From Archilochus colubris (Eukaryota > Chordata > Aves > Apodiformes > Trochilidae), in NCBI GenBank assembly GCA_023079485.1, contig CM041085.1:92701115-92765114 (forward strand): a stretch of 64,000 nucleotides of DNA, written 5' to 3'. The notes under the pieces were generated by a model. That model saw only the letters and a list, made by a program, of their open reading frames with translations. It did no database searches and had not been told where the DNA came from. Positions 22,055-34,125 of this stretch are shown in pieces. The stretch's first letter is position 1; every line of letters starts with the position of its first letter. Position numbers and translations under genes: made by a program.

Positions 22055-22266
22055 TGTAGAGAAACAAGATAAACCAGGTGCCTCGAGTTACCAAAGAGTG
22101 GGTGTGAGTCCACCTGTGCCTGGTTAGGGCAGGCCCCCTATTACCAGGAGGCCAATAAAGGTGGGACACACACCCACAGAGGAAGCTCAGCTTGCTCCTG
22201 TGTGAGGCAATGGGGAAGCCAGCAGCTCGTCGAGCCTCAGGAACAAGAAAGGCTCTTCCCGCTATA
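22055..22266 (+). repeat. 5' LTR of the compact element
   Basis: Starts TGTAGAGAAACAAGATAAAC and ends CCCGCTATA, where the terminal CA has mutated to TA compared with the 3' copy. It contains AATAAA at 22154-22159 directly after an imperfect hairpin (GGCCCCC at 22132, GGAGGCC at 22147). No clear TATA box was seen. Confidence 0.92.
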
Positions 22267-22418
22267 TTTGGTGGGGAATGTGGGCAACTTGAAAGAAGAA
22301 CAACTTCTGAAAGGTAGCAGTATGAGGAGCTGGCAACAGGAACATTCTCCCTGATTTGAAAAAGTGCCTGGGCTAAAACACTCTCCCTGAAAGGTATGAC
22401 CAGCAAGCTTTTTGGATT

Positions 22419-22662
22419 GGAAACCCCTGAGCAGAGGGAAGCCAAGATAAGGATTCTCTCTTTGGGAACCCCTGAGCAGAGGGAAGCCAGGAGGATGGAA
22501 TCCCATGAGGAAGGGTTAAAACCCGTGTATGGAATCCCATGAGGAAGGGTTAAAACCCATAATCCCATGAGGAACCAGCAAGCTCTTTGGAAACCCCTGA
22601 GCAGAGGGAAGCCAAGATAAGGATTCTCTCTTTGGAAACCCCTGAGCAGAGGGAAGCTAAGA
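22419..22662 (+). repeat. Internal tandem repeat array of the element
   Basis: The unit GGAAACCCCTGAGCAGAGGG, extended by AAGCCAAGATAAGGATTC, occurs four times (starting near 22419, 22465, 22588 and 22634). Between the second and third lie about three copies of a TGGAATCCCATGAGGAAGGG unit ending TTAAAACCC. The long minus-strand open frame here only reflects this periodicity. Confidence 0.85.
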
Positions 22663-22853
22663 GAAGAGCAGATACAGGAGGGAGAAGAACAACTCAAGTC
22701 AGAAAGGAAGAGACTTTATGTTTGTGTGTCAGTCAAAAAAAAAAAAATGTGTAAAAATCCTGTGTATGTTTGTGTCGTGTAAAAATGTGTCTATGATCAG
22801 TGTTGTGTCAGTCTTAAGCTAGAGTTAAATCCCGTAAGCTATAAGTGTATGTT

Positions 22854-22882
22854 TAAAAAAAAAAAAAAAAAGGGGGGGGAAA
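22854..22882 (+). promoter_or_regulatory. Polypurine tract of the element
   Basis: A long A-run is followed by nine G residues or nearly so and then AAA, abutting the TG of the 3' LTR. In LTR retroelements this primes plus-strand synthesis, and its place immediately 5' of the second LTR fixes the element's orientation. Confidence 0.8.
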
Positions 22883-23094
22883 TGTAGAGAAACAAGATAA
22901 ACCAGGTGCCTCGAGTTACCAAAGAGTGGGTGTGAGTCCACCTGTGCCTGGTTAGGGCAGGCCTCCTATTACCAGGAGGCCAATAAAGGTGGGACACACA
23001 CCCACAGAGGAAGCTCAGCTCACTCCTGTGTGAGGCAATGGAGAAGCCAGCAGCTCGTCGAGCCTCAGGAACAACAAAGGCTCTTCCCACTACA
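22883..23094 (+). repeat. 3' LTR of the compact element
   Basis: Starts TGTAGAGAAACAAG and ends CCCACTACA, the canonical TG...CA termini. It contains a perfect 7-bp hairpin, GGCCTCC (22960-22966) with GGAGGCC (22975-22981), followed at once by AATAAA (22982-22987). Confidence 0.92.
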
Positions 23095-23100
23095 GTTCCT
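23095..23100. repeat. Target-site duplication, right copy
   Basis: GTTCCT directly after the 3' LTR, identical to 22049-22054. Confidence 0.85.
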
Positions 23101-25667
23101 AGAGAATTGTTCCAACTTTCCACTTCCCCATCACCCCAGCACATAAGGTATTGGTGGTATCTGCCCATTCCCACATAGGCCATGAGGTTTCAAAGAGCTT
23201 CCATGGGTAGTAGGGAGAGAGCAATCCAGCAGCACGCTTTGGTCCCTCAGGATGTGACTCAGGCTTCCAGCAACTCAGCTTCACCTTGCCATGAGCTGAT
23301 AAAGTGTAACTCTTGCCCTGTATCCAAACTCAGTGACACGGCAAGAAGGTTATCTTCCTACCCAGGAGAAGAAAACCTCACACAACAGAAAGGAAACTCA
23401 AGATTCAAACTGCAACAAAAACACCAGGCAACAAGCTCCACAGGCTGCCGTGTTTCTCACTGGCTGCCTTCTGAGCTTGCATGTTTTTACAAAGATGTTC
23501 AAGGTTTTCAAGATAGACCAGAGCAAGTCGTTCTCTGGGGGAGAGTATTGCTTCCTCCAGGACTGTGCTGACCAGAGGAAAGGCTGAGCCTCCTGTCCAA
23601 TGTCTTTTGCTCCTGTATAAACTCTGCCTCCTGATTTACCCTGCCTGCCTTACAGACAGCTTCCTGTTCCTCTGCAGATGTACACTTGCAGCAACCCTGT
23701 ACCCTAGGGATGCAAAGTGGGAGATTGTGCCTGCTTCCTGCTGCCCACGTGCTGGAAGAGACAGAAAAAGTTGTGAATTAAAGACACCAGCACAAACCAT
23801 CCATGTGTCCTCATAAAATGTCTCATTACTTGTCATTATGAAAGAAGACTCTGCAAGGACTGGACACCAGGATCAAGTGCCCAAACTACAAGCCTGTATG
23901 TGGCTTTTTGTCCATGGATAACCAGAGGGGAAAAAAATAAGGAAGAAGGAAAAGAGGGTAATGCTGAAGAACTCCAGTTTGGCAAAGCTCAGTTTATCTG
24001 GAAGCTAATCTCAAAGAAACAAGCTGAGATTTCAGTGTGGACAGAAGAAGACAGGTCTGCATAGAGTGAGCTGTACATTGTCTGCTTGGAGACAGGGGAT
24101 TGAAATTCCGCTTTTATCCAGAGGCAGGAGGACAACAGAAATGGACACTCACAGGCCATATAGGAGAGGTGAGAAGATGAGGACAACCCACCAAAGGCAA
24201 CCTGCTAAAGTGAGGAGATAGTCAGGAGGGAGTCATGGAATGGAGAGAACAGGAATAAACCAGGGAAGGTTACATAGCAGGGAGAGTTCAACGGTATCTG
24301 TGAAGTCTGATGGTGCAGGGTAAATAAGGCTGCCATATAACTTGGGATAGAAGGCTTTTTTGTTTGCAAAATTTTATCTTTAAAAGAAAAAAAAAAAAAA
24401 CCAAACCAAAACTCCTCTAATTTTGAGCCACTCCTTACAACTTCTATATCCTCAAATGATTGCCAAGGAATGCTTTCATACCCTCACCTAGTTAGCTTTG
24501 GCACGCAGCAAGGCAGGCCACAACTTCTCTGTGTCTGGCTACTGTGGAACCGGTTCTGACATGCAACTGGCAAGTCTTTTCCAGAAATCCTAGCAATTCC
24601 TTCTTCCTGAGAAAAGCTGGAACTTCCATCTTCCCCCTGCTTCTTTCTCTGTGGCTGATAGGAACTGGAAAGGAATGAAGTATTTCTGGGGTGAAACAGT
24701 GCCAATACAGTGTGACTGGGCTGTTGGCCATACCTCTGCTGAAATGTCAGGGCTTGGTGGTAAAGAGAGGGAACTTCTGGCAGGTGAGGCTGGATAGCAG
24801 CTGGGTCCAACACAATTTGGTGATGTCTGTGTCCTACAGCCATGGGACAGTGGCTGGAGATTTATGTCACTTATAGCAGAGAGCCTAACATGAACCTGGG
24901 CTTTTGCAGGCTTACAGCAATTTTTTTTAACTAGATTGGGTATGATAAAAGTTATTTCTGTCAACATTTTTTTCAAGATGGGTTGAGGCATCTGACCCTT
25001 GATCATTTGTTGTCTTCTATAAGGGTCTGAGATCCAGACTTCTCTCACATCCAAGTTTCTCAGGTATCACAGCACACACCTCCCCAGAGGGCAGCACTAA
25101 GAGACCTGTGTAGGTCTGACCAAGACCCAAAGGGACTCAGTTTGGAAGGTGCTTGACAGGATATGTCAATCCACAAATTGCACGAGCAGCCAATTTCTTC
25201 TGTTCAGGAAGGACTTAGCACAAAAATATGTCTCAAATTTCATATGGGACCTTTGTGGTTAGGGTACTTCTCAGAAAGTGCAAGGTCAGACACTTCACTC
25301 CTTCTGAGAGTTGAAATACACACAATAAATAATAATAATAACACAGAATACCTAAAGCAATTCCTTAATACACTTTTCAAAGGTTCTCTGGAAAAGATGT
25401 AGATTGTCCATCCTCTTTATTGGAGTTGGCTACCACAGAGAACAAAAGAGAAGATATTTTAAAACCTTTTTATAAATCTCCACTGTGCTGACATTTTCAC
25501 TACTGTGCGGTATTCCTCCTGCCTGATTTCAGAAAGCATAAAACAGAGCTAGAGATGGCCAAGGCCAAAGGGGTTTTCCAGAAAAATAAAAGGTCTTTCA
25601 TAATGAAGGAGATAAATTAAGTTAGAACTTGTTCTTTTGGAAAACAGGAGTGTGTGTGTCTGTGTCT

Positions 25668-25703
<36 letters not shown>

Positions 25704-27642
25704 CATGATAGGGGGACATAAAATTAAATCATCTAAGTAAATTTTGGAACTGATCACTTCAAGATGTTATGGACACTGAAATATGGAAAGGTTCAGCAGG
25801 TAGTTAGCCAAAGTAATGGAAAGATGTAGCTACAGTAGTTCTGTAGTGTCATCATCATCATTGTCATTACTATTACTGTTACCTGGTTTAATATTCAGTG
25901 TTCTGGTTGCTTTAGTCTGGGCACCATCACTGTCTGAGGAAAGTTCCCAGTGATAGGCTGCTGGAACATGGGAAATATGCCAGGGAAGGATCATTTTATG
26001 CCAGCTGTTTCTTGTGTTCTTTTCCTAAGCATCTACATCTGCCAGGGAGAAAGCATCCCTTATCTGACTGAGTGACCTTCTTACACAATTTGATGTCAAT
26101 TGAGAAGAGGACGTAGGAGAAAGAATGGACTGCAGCCTAGTAGGCAGTCCCAGGTTTTGGGAACTGGATCAGTACTCAAGCAGTCACTATTGAAGAACAG
26201 AAGAAGAGAGTTTGGGACACTCAGACCTCTCCTCTAGCAGGTAAACCCTCAATCACCAGGCCTACACTTGCCCTCCTCTGGTGGGAGCCATGACCATGCC
26301 TGGTTTTAATTCCTGTGGCATGGTTGTCAGTGTCTGAGCAACTTTCTGCGAGAGGCCTCCAAATACAATACAATTGCACAGAAGGCACTTGGCCCAGCTG
26401 CAGCCTGTGTTGCTGTGTTCCTTGACAGGAGGGTGAATCCTACCCAGTCCTCTCAGCACTCAAACAGTACAGAAGGAATTTTGTTTCCTGAAAGAACTCG
26501 GAGATCGTGGGGCTACCTCTCTAAAAATCTTGGATAAGTGGGATATAAGGAAAATCTCAATGTTTCCTACTGACTCAGGTATATAGCATCATTTTCAACT
26601 GTTCTGCTCCATGCTCCTGCTCAAGGTGAGCTCAGTCACCCGTACGCTTCTCCCAGATTGCTCAAGTAATGTATTAATCTGCTCTGGTCATTCTTTCTCA
26701 TGCCCCAAGTACCTTCCCTGTCATGCTTGATAACCTGGTTAATGGGTACAGCCACATCTTGGGCAATACTGTTCTAGCATCCTGGTAACATCAACGAGCC
26801 TCTTCAGGGGAAATACTGGTTGCTTTGAACAATAGATATACCTAACCATACCCATGGTGGAGTAGAAAAAGAGTTTGTGGTTCAAATACAACCCTAGGAA
26901 AGTGAATAGTCCTAGCTGGCCATATATGCATAGAAAATGTATAGTTAGCTTATTCCTTGAATGGTCCTAGCCCAAGATGTCTCACACTCTACAGGTATGC
27001 CTAAAAGTTACCTGCTCAGGCAGGATGCATCCACACTGCTCACAGGAGGAGAGAGTTCAGCTACATGGACACAAGGTGTGCTGGCCTCAGGGTAAGTTGG
27101 CCTGCTTGGACTGTTTCATTTACTTGTAAAGATATAGCACATGTACCTCCTTCCCTCCACTGGTGAGAACAGGCTATATCTATAAATCAGGCAAAATGAC
27201 ATACAACTTTGATGCACACAAATCTTTTCTTGGTTTTGCTGCCAGACTCTCTACAGTACAAAAGGAGCCTTTGTAGTTATGACCAGCAGTATTAGATGGC
27301 ACATCATGTACTACACAGGATCCAAGGAGCCCTTGACAGATGAGGCTGGTCAGCTCCAGGCAAAGGCAAAGCCTCAGGAATTTGTGATTCAACCTTCTGA
27401 AACTCAAGCAGTGTTTGAGCCTCATATAACAAATTTTCTTTTTACACACTGTCTTCAAATACAACTTTTTTGTAAAACATCTGAAAAGCTATATCCAGAC
27501 TTTATGCCTGCAATAGCAAACAGAAGTTCTTATGCATGGAGAGAGTCTAATATCACTGCCTGTTCCTTGTCGTGGGAGCAGGATCTGGTTTGCTTTTCTG
27601 ATAAAAGAAAGTGCAGTTCAAAGGCATAGCAATTTAGAAATT
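23101..27642. other. Intergenic; only a TG microsatellite recognised
   Basis: About 4.5 kb of unique-looking non-coding DNA. An A-run lies at 24385-24400 and short AAT and ATC runs at 25325-25340 and 25850-25870. No gene was recognised. Confidence 0.6.
25650..25702. repeat. TG dinucleotide microsatellite
   Basis: About 53 bp of alternating TG with three TC interruptions in the left half and a pure run in the right half. Confidence 0.95.
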
Positions 27643-28900
27643 TCAGAACAGAAGTTCATAGCATTTGAGGCTGGAAGGGAACTCTGGAGATCGCTTACTA
27701 CAACTCCACTTCTCAGGGCAGAGTCAGCTAGAACAGACCATCAGGTACCTTGTCATAATGGATTTTGAATGTGTCCAAAGATGGAAACTCCACAATCTGC
27801 CCAGGCAATTTGTACCACTGGTTGATGACCTCCCAGTAAAAAAGTGTTTTCTTATATCAGATGCAGTTTTCTGTGCTTCAGTTTGTGTCCATTGCCTCCC
27901 TGTACTGTTTGTGAACACCACTGAGAAGTGAGACTGCCCTCTTCATACCCTCCCCTCAGGTATTTACACCCATGAACAAGTTCCCCCCTGAGCTTTCTCT
28001 TCTCCACTTCGAACAGTCCCAGCTGTCATCACCTCTTCTCACATGATGGTTGCTCCTGGCCATTAATCACCTCTCAGACATCCTGGTCTCCAGCATATGG
28101 GACCCCCTTCAGTAAGTTGCTGCCTTTCTTGTTCAAGGGAATCCAGCACTGGATACAGCACTCTAGGTGTGTCCTAGAGCAAAGGGGAAGGGTCATTTCC
28201 CTCAATTTAGTGGCAATGTTTTGCCTAATGCAGCCAGGGATGCTATCAGCCTTCTTTGCCACGAGTGAGAATTGCTGGTTCATGGTCAACAAGTCCACCA
28301 GGACACACAGGGCCTTTTTCTGCCAAGCTGCTTTCCAGCGAGTTGGACACCAGTCCATTCTGGAGCATGTGGTTGTTCCTCCTCAGGTGCAAGACTTTGT
28401 ATTTTTCTTTACTGAACTTCATGTAATTCCCTTCTGCCCATATCTCCAGCCTGTTCAGGTCCTTCTGAATGGCAGCACAACCACCTGGTGCATCAGCCAC
28501 TTCTTGGTTTTGTACCACTGGCAAACTTGCTGAGGAGCACTCTGTCCCATCATCCAAGTTATTAATGAAGATGTTAATATTAAGTGTCAGCCTCAGGGTA
28601 TGCCCCTAGTGACTGTCCTTCAGATCGACTCTGTGTCGCTGATCACAACCCCTTGAACCTGGCAATTCAGACAGTTTTCTGTTCAGCTCACTGGACACTG
28701 ATTGAGCCCATGTTACCCTGCTTGTCTATGAGGCTGTTAGGGGAGCCAGTGCTGAAAGCCTAGCTAATGTCAAGATAGAAAACATCCATTCATCCACCAA
28801 GCCACTCATCTCAGTGCAGAAGGCTATGAGGTTGGCTGAGCACAATTTCCACTTCATAAATCTGTGCTGTCTGTTCCAAATCACTTTGATCAAGTGAAGT
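27643..28900 (-). mobile_element. Old CR1 LINE copy, antisense, ORF2 remnants
   Basis: The minus strand carries CR1 ORF2 fragments in order, broken by stops and frameshifts. They include a DDGTECS segment, then PGGCAAIQKDLNRLEIWAEG and NYMKFSKEKYKVLHLRRNN, then LESSLAEKGP, and then a block in another frame containing SLVAKKADSIPGCIRQNIAT. The copy is about 1.25 kb and its 3' end, near 27643, is degraded. It is much older than the other CR1 copies here. Boundaries are approximate. Confidence 0.9.
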
Positions 28901-31900
28901 TTCTTCCTGTTATCTGAAGACTTCATCTGCTACTTCTTCCTGATCCAATGATCTGTACAAGATAGCCAGAACAAACGGAACTCAAGTTGTCCATTAGTAC
29001 AAAATGATCATTCGGCTTCATGTCAGTTTCCAATTTAGTCCAAGGGCCAATGACTGAGCTGTGGGAGAGATAGGCATGAACAGAAGGAGGAGAAGAGCCA
29101 AAAATTACATTTTTTAGTTAGGTGACGCTGCTTTCTGAAATTAGGCAGCCAGAATACTGCTGTGTATGATGGAGCCCCACAGATCTATTCTGAATATCTC
29201 AGACTAGAAAGTGTTACAGCAAAGCCATAGGGAAATTACTCCTGTTTCCTGGTGAAAGTTTTGTTGGGGCCTAAATACTACATTGGGAAATCTGAACAGG
29301 ATGCAAAGACCTTGTCCTGGTGTATGGAAGGCAGAGAGAGATGATGGATATATTGTTGGTAGCAATTTGAGGAAGTATCAGAATTTCTATTAAAACTCTT
29401 TTGTCCTCTGTACTTTGTGCCCCCAACTGTACTCCTTCATCTCTCTCTGTTCCTTCTTTCCACCACTCTGTCCACCTCAGGCCTTCAGAGGAAGGAAGAT
29501 CTGACAGATGACAGGTGGTAACATCAACAGGGGTTTTTTTGTTGTTGTTTTGTTTTGTTTTCTGACTCAGAACAGAGCATATGTATCTCCTTGCATGCCT
29601 ACTTTGTGATGAGTGATGCCCTATTCTCCCTTCTGCTCTATTCTCCCACCTACTGATGCTTTCAACTTCCAGCTTGCTGCCCTTTTCCCAGAACATCTTA
29701 ACGACTTGGAAAATACCTCCTGATCTTCTCAGAACAAATTAATGTCCCTGCTTCCTTCACACAGATTTCCAGTGCAAGACATATTTCCAGTGCTACTGAC
29801 TTCATGGTTAATTCCTCAGATTCTACTGATCATATGGAATTTTTCTAAAAAAAGCTCACACCTCACAGCAGAGGTTTCTTACCTGTGAAGATTGTGCAAA
29901 GCCATGTAAACCATTGCCAGAGCATTTTATATCAAAATGAAGTAGGAAGCCAAATTTTGATTCTCTCAACCATGTTGCTATAGATTTAGACTCACAGCAC
30001 CAAGGTTACCTCAGCATTAAACTGGCAATAAGTGAGGGCAGAAAGGCATCCAGGAGAGTTTTGCAATTGGAATGGGTAAACAGATTATCTTTTGTTATTC
30101 TTACCTGCTCATCCATTTACTGGTAATGTTATATAACCTATGCCTCTACTCATGGTTTATTTAAACACATAAAGGCAACATCCTCAAAGTCTTTGGCAAA
30201 TACAGTTAATATATACTGGGGACAATTTTGTTAAACATTTTTATAATAGGAAGGCAGACCAGGAGTGCAACATGGGTGCCTGCTGCCCAGTCCTCTCTGC
30301 TATAGAAGATATAAGCAACAAATGGGTAGAAAGCTGTTTTTGAGGAGCATTTTGCCCTTTTGAATGTTGGATTATAGGAAGACAAAAAGCAAAGGAAAAA
30401 TCAGAACAAGCTTGATTTTGATAAAGGCTTCATTCTTTACATAATCCAGGAGGTACAGTAGCTGACTTTGCTGCATTTAGATCTTGTCCTTAATTGTTCC
30501 TTTTGTGGGAGGTATGAGAATGGCATATAATTTCAAATTACTGCCATCCTGACACATGTACTTACATGCATCCTTCTGGCAAGGTAAAATAGCCTGCAGT
30601 GTACCCCCATTTTAAAGATTTTTCCCACTGCCAGAGGACACAAAAGTGTAATTAGGTCTCAGAGTATTTCAAGTGGTTTCTCTTAAATTATTCTAATCTT
30701 TTGGTAGTTAAGATTAGCAAACAATTTAAGATTTTGAGGTGAAAACTATTCATTTGTGTTGTTTTTATAGCAAAACCAAAATTGCTGCTTGTTGTAAGGT
30801 AAATGTATTGTGTATCCTGGAAGAATGAATAAGAAATCAAGCAAAGGAGTGTGCAGACTTTAGAACTCATCCTTCTGCTTTCACTAAAGCTCCATGGACC
30901 ACAAAAATAAATTGGTAGCTATTAGCATAAGTTTGGGTTCTGCAGTTGCTGCCTGGCAAAAAATATTATGCCTGAATATCCTTGGTACATTTGTGAAAAA
31001 TCATGAGATCAGCTTAGGAATATTTCTATGTTAATAATACCTTGTGCTTATCTAACAGGCTTATTCAGTGACCTCGGGGCAGACACTGATCTCATCAGCT
31101 GGGAGGGGAAAGGGGAAAACATGACTTTCTGGAGAAGTGCAAGCACACCCTGGCCATGCAGGAGAGGAGCCCGGCTGTTTGCCAAGGCTGGGGAATGTTC
31201 TGCTGACAGACTGGAAGTGCTGATGCTGTTTTCCTCCGATGAGGCATTAAAACTCTTTCTCCTTGCTCCTGATACCACCGTTTTTGAACAACAACAACAA
31301 AAAGGTATTTATTCTTATGGGTTTATAAACATGCAGTTTGCTTTATATGCAGTAGAAATAAATCCATTTATTTTTTCTTCTTTGGGTATGGTTGTCTTTG
31401 GGCTTATGGTCATTCATGTTTAAAACCCAATTGCTTTCCCTTGTGTTTCCAGAGGTGGGGTGTTTTTTTGTTTTTTGAAAGCAGTTGTTCCTCTCTAACT
31501 GGATGGCAGCAGACATAAATCAGCTTCCACAGGTTTAAAAACAAAGGAACAATGAAACATTAAGCCAAGCTTACCTCAACAGATTTTTTTTTTCCTGCTT
31601 CCAGGGCAATTTGCAACAGGAAAACTGCCCGAGACCTCAGAGGATTTGGAGGAGGAGCTCCAAGTAGGAACTGGGAGTAGCCTGGAAGATTAGGGACCAG
31701 ATCCTCCCCTCGTGTAACCTCCTGGAAGTCATGCAAGTGCCCAAACAGCACTGGCAGAAGAATTTGATCCTTTTTCTCGTAGGGGTATGTTGAGGGTAAA
31801 TGACCATGATCAATGAGTTACTGTTCATCAACTGAAGCACTGTAGCTGGGCATGTGACAGCCAGCTCCAGGTTTCTCAGTGGCATCAGCAAAATTCAAGT

Positions 31901-33959
31901 GTGCTGAAAAAAGGTGGGAGAGTGAAGTGGGACCAGAGTGGGCAAGTGCTGGGTTTTGGGAGGGGGTGCAGTGGTGGCAGGCAGCCCACGGCTCCCCTGG
32001 CCTGCTCCCACTTGCAGCATCTGCATGTCCTGCCTTGTCTCCTCAGCCTGTTGCACTTGTGAGAGAACACTTGCTATTTCAGTCCCTGTAGCTAACAGGT
32101 TTTACATGATCACCCAGTAGGTGAAAGCAAACAGGTAATGGAGGCCAGCTGTCACCTAGGGAGCTTTCAAGGCACATATGTCCAATTGCCTGCACATACA
32201 CTTCTTTAAATACTAGGTGGCACTTATACACAGGTCTCTCTTCTACTGGAAACATGAAGCCCCTAAGAAAGCTGAGTCCAAATTTTGGATCTTAGGAGCT
32301 ATTCCCAGTTCTGAGACTCAAAACCATTGCAAAATTATTAACTGCCTTGCTCAAAGACTTGAAAGAACTGAGAGAGGCAGAAGGAGGAGAGCATCTCCTA
32401 CACCCCCTCAGCTGGGAGCTGCAGCCACGCCGTGACATGAACTGGACTTGGGTGCTTGGAGAAGCTGGGGAGACTGTTTGCCTCCAGCTGCTTAGATTGT
32501 TAGTGATAGCAAATGTTTCCCAGAAAGCTCAGATAACAACTGCTATTGCTGTTTTAAAAATAATTTATTTATGTTTTGGGGGGTTGCCAAGGGTACTTCA
32601 AAAAGAGAAAGTTAAAATAGATTTTATATGAATGGCTGTGTTCTTTACAGTCTACAGTTCAGTTAGCCTCTTCCAAATGTCATCTTCTTTTCCAAGCAGC
32701 ATTCCTCATTGCCATCTCTTCAGACCTTATCTGATTTCTTTCTGCTCTTCAGCCTTGTCCTTCAAATAACTTACCTTTTTTTTTCTTTCCAGTGTTCTGC
32801 ATCACTTCTACTAGGTTTCAGTTTTAATTTCTCCGCTTGGTTTTCGATCCTGTTTCTCAGCTGACTAAAATGAACATCCAACACCATAAATATTTGTCAT
32901 GTTAGTGATATTATATAACATAAAAAGTAGGGAAGGCACAGGAAGGAAGTGCATATTTTTAGAAGAAAAAAAGGATGTTCTGAAAGTACCTGCAGGGAGA
33001 GGCAAGCAGTGCTAGTAATCCTGTTGAAAAAAATGTGTATGCAATGGGTGAATGCTTTTATGATCTGGATTTATCTGAGGGATTAATCCAGGCCTGACGA
33101 AGAAACTTTGGTCATGACCACAAGGATCAATCTGTTCTTAAATTAAGATGACAACATGACCACACAAATCCAGTGTGAAAAAAGAGACTTTTGTGTTCTT
33201 TGGTGAGTGAAGCTCCAGCCTCCCCTGTGCTGGGGTTGCACTCAGCAGCCATGGTTACAGAAGTACAGACTGACGGCTTGGAGGAGATGTGAGTCAGCAG
33301 GACAGTTGGTGGGGGGTAGAAAATCCCCAGTGGAGGTTCAGGTTACTCACACAAAACTCCTCTGCAAATGGATGCAGACAACAGAAAGATACTAGACAAG
33401 GATAGATACAATCTGGGTCCCAGACTTCTGGGCAGGGTGGGCTCTGAACAATCAGTTGATTTCCCTCCTTAAGGTGAGTGGTTTGCATCAGAAGCCTTGT
33501 AATAAACCTCTTTTCCAGTCCTTACATTCCTTTGCAAAAGCAGGGATCAGGACCTCACGCCTCCTGTTCTGGGAAGCCTGTGATTCCTCCCCAGGTCCCA
33601 CCTTCGCTGTGCACCCCAGAGGGATGGATGGTACTAGGTACTGATTACCCTGTAGCTGGGATGGGCACATTTACACCTCACCTAAGGCTAAAGCAATGTG
33701 AAGAGGGGATGACACAACTAATTAGTCACTACAGATCGGCTGTAACCTCCACCCGGAATGTTATCAGCAGCTCCAGCTGCCCTCCGGGCACCTCCCAGGA
33801 GCTTCCAGGAAAGAAGAGAGCTCCCGGGATTTAACAAATACCTTTTGGCCTTGACGGCAAAAACAAAAAACAAAAAACAAAACCCAAAAACCATGCCTCG
33901 AAGTACCTCAGGGAGTGGCCTGCAATGGCACATCCTGAGGCAGGAAGCCAAGAGGCAGA
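28901..33959. other. Intergenic, nothing recognised
   Basis: Five kilobases of non-coding DNA. G/T-rich simple sequence lies at 29530-29562. The largest open frames show no domain or splice support. Confidence 0.55.
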
Positions 33960-34125
33960 GCTGACTAACGCCGTGGAAAACAAAACACAAGGTTCCCGGC
34001 AAGGGCTGGGCCGGCCGCCCACACCTGAGGTGCCACGGCCGCCCTCAGAGCAGGCACCGTGACGGGAGTGCCACTCCCAGCATCGGGATCTGGGATTCGG
34101 GATTCGGCGGGTGAGCACTGGGCTA
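33960..34125. promoter_or_regulatory. Small isolated CpG-rich patch
   Basis: About 13 CpG dinucleotides occur in 160 bp (for example GGGCCGGCCGCCC and CACGGCCGCC) within CpG-poor flanks. Its right edge has a strong donor-like sequence, CGG then GTGAGC at 34111, on the + strand. It could be an enhancer or a non-coding RNA promoter; neither is shown. Confidence 0.35.

Larger units (their letters stand above)
22055..23094 (+). mobile_element. Complete compact non-autonomous LTR retroelement
   Basis: A 1040-bp element bounded by two direct 212-bp LTRs and flanked by the 6-bp duplication GTTCCT (22049-22054 and 23095-23100). The LTRs differ at 7 positions by my count (about 3.3 percent), so the insertion is fairly young. 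Right before the 3' LTR is a polypurine tract (A-run, G-run, AAA). The internal 616 bp has no coding capacity for gag or pol and is largely an array of diverged short repeats. Strand follows from the polypurine tract. A 6-bp duplication suits mobilisation by a class II (alpha/beta-like) ERV integrase; that is inference. It is not a full retrovirus and no family name is recognised. Confidence 0.9.

Noticed and set aside
22267..22284. Assigning a specific tRNA primer site right after the 5' LTR
   Set aside because: TGGTGGGGAATGTGGG begins with TGG as expected, but I could not match it to a particular tRNA 3' end with confidence.
21936..22697. 253-codon open frame on the minus strand
   Set aside because: It runs antisense through the 5' LTR and internal repeats of the LTR element; its protein repeats mirror the DNA repeats and match no family.
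31028..31423. 131-codon plus-strand frame in intergenic DNA
   Set aside because: No domain, no splice or promoter context, and hydrophobic stretches typical of AT-rich chance frames.
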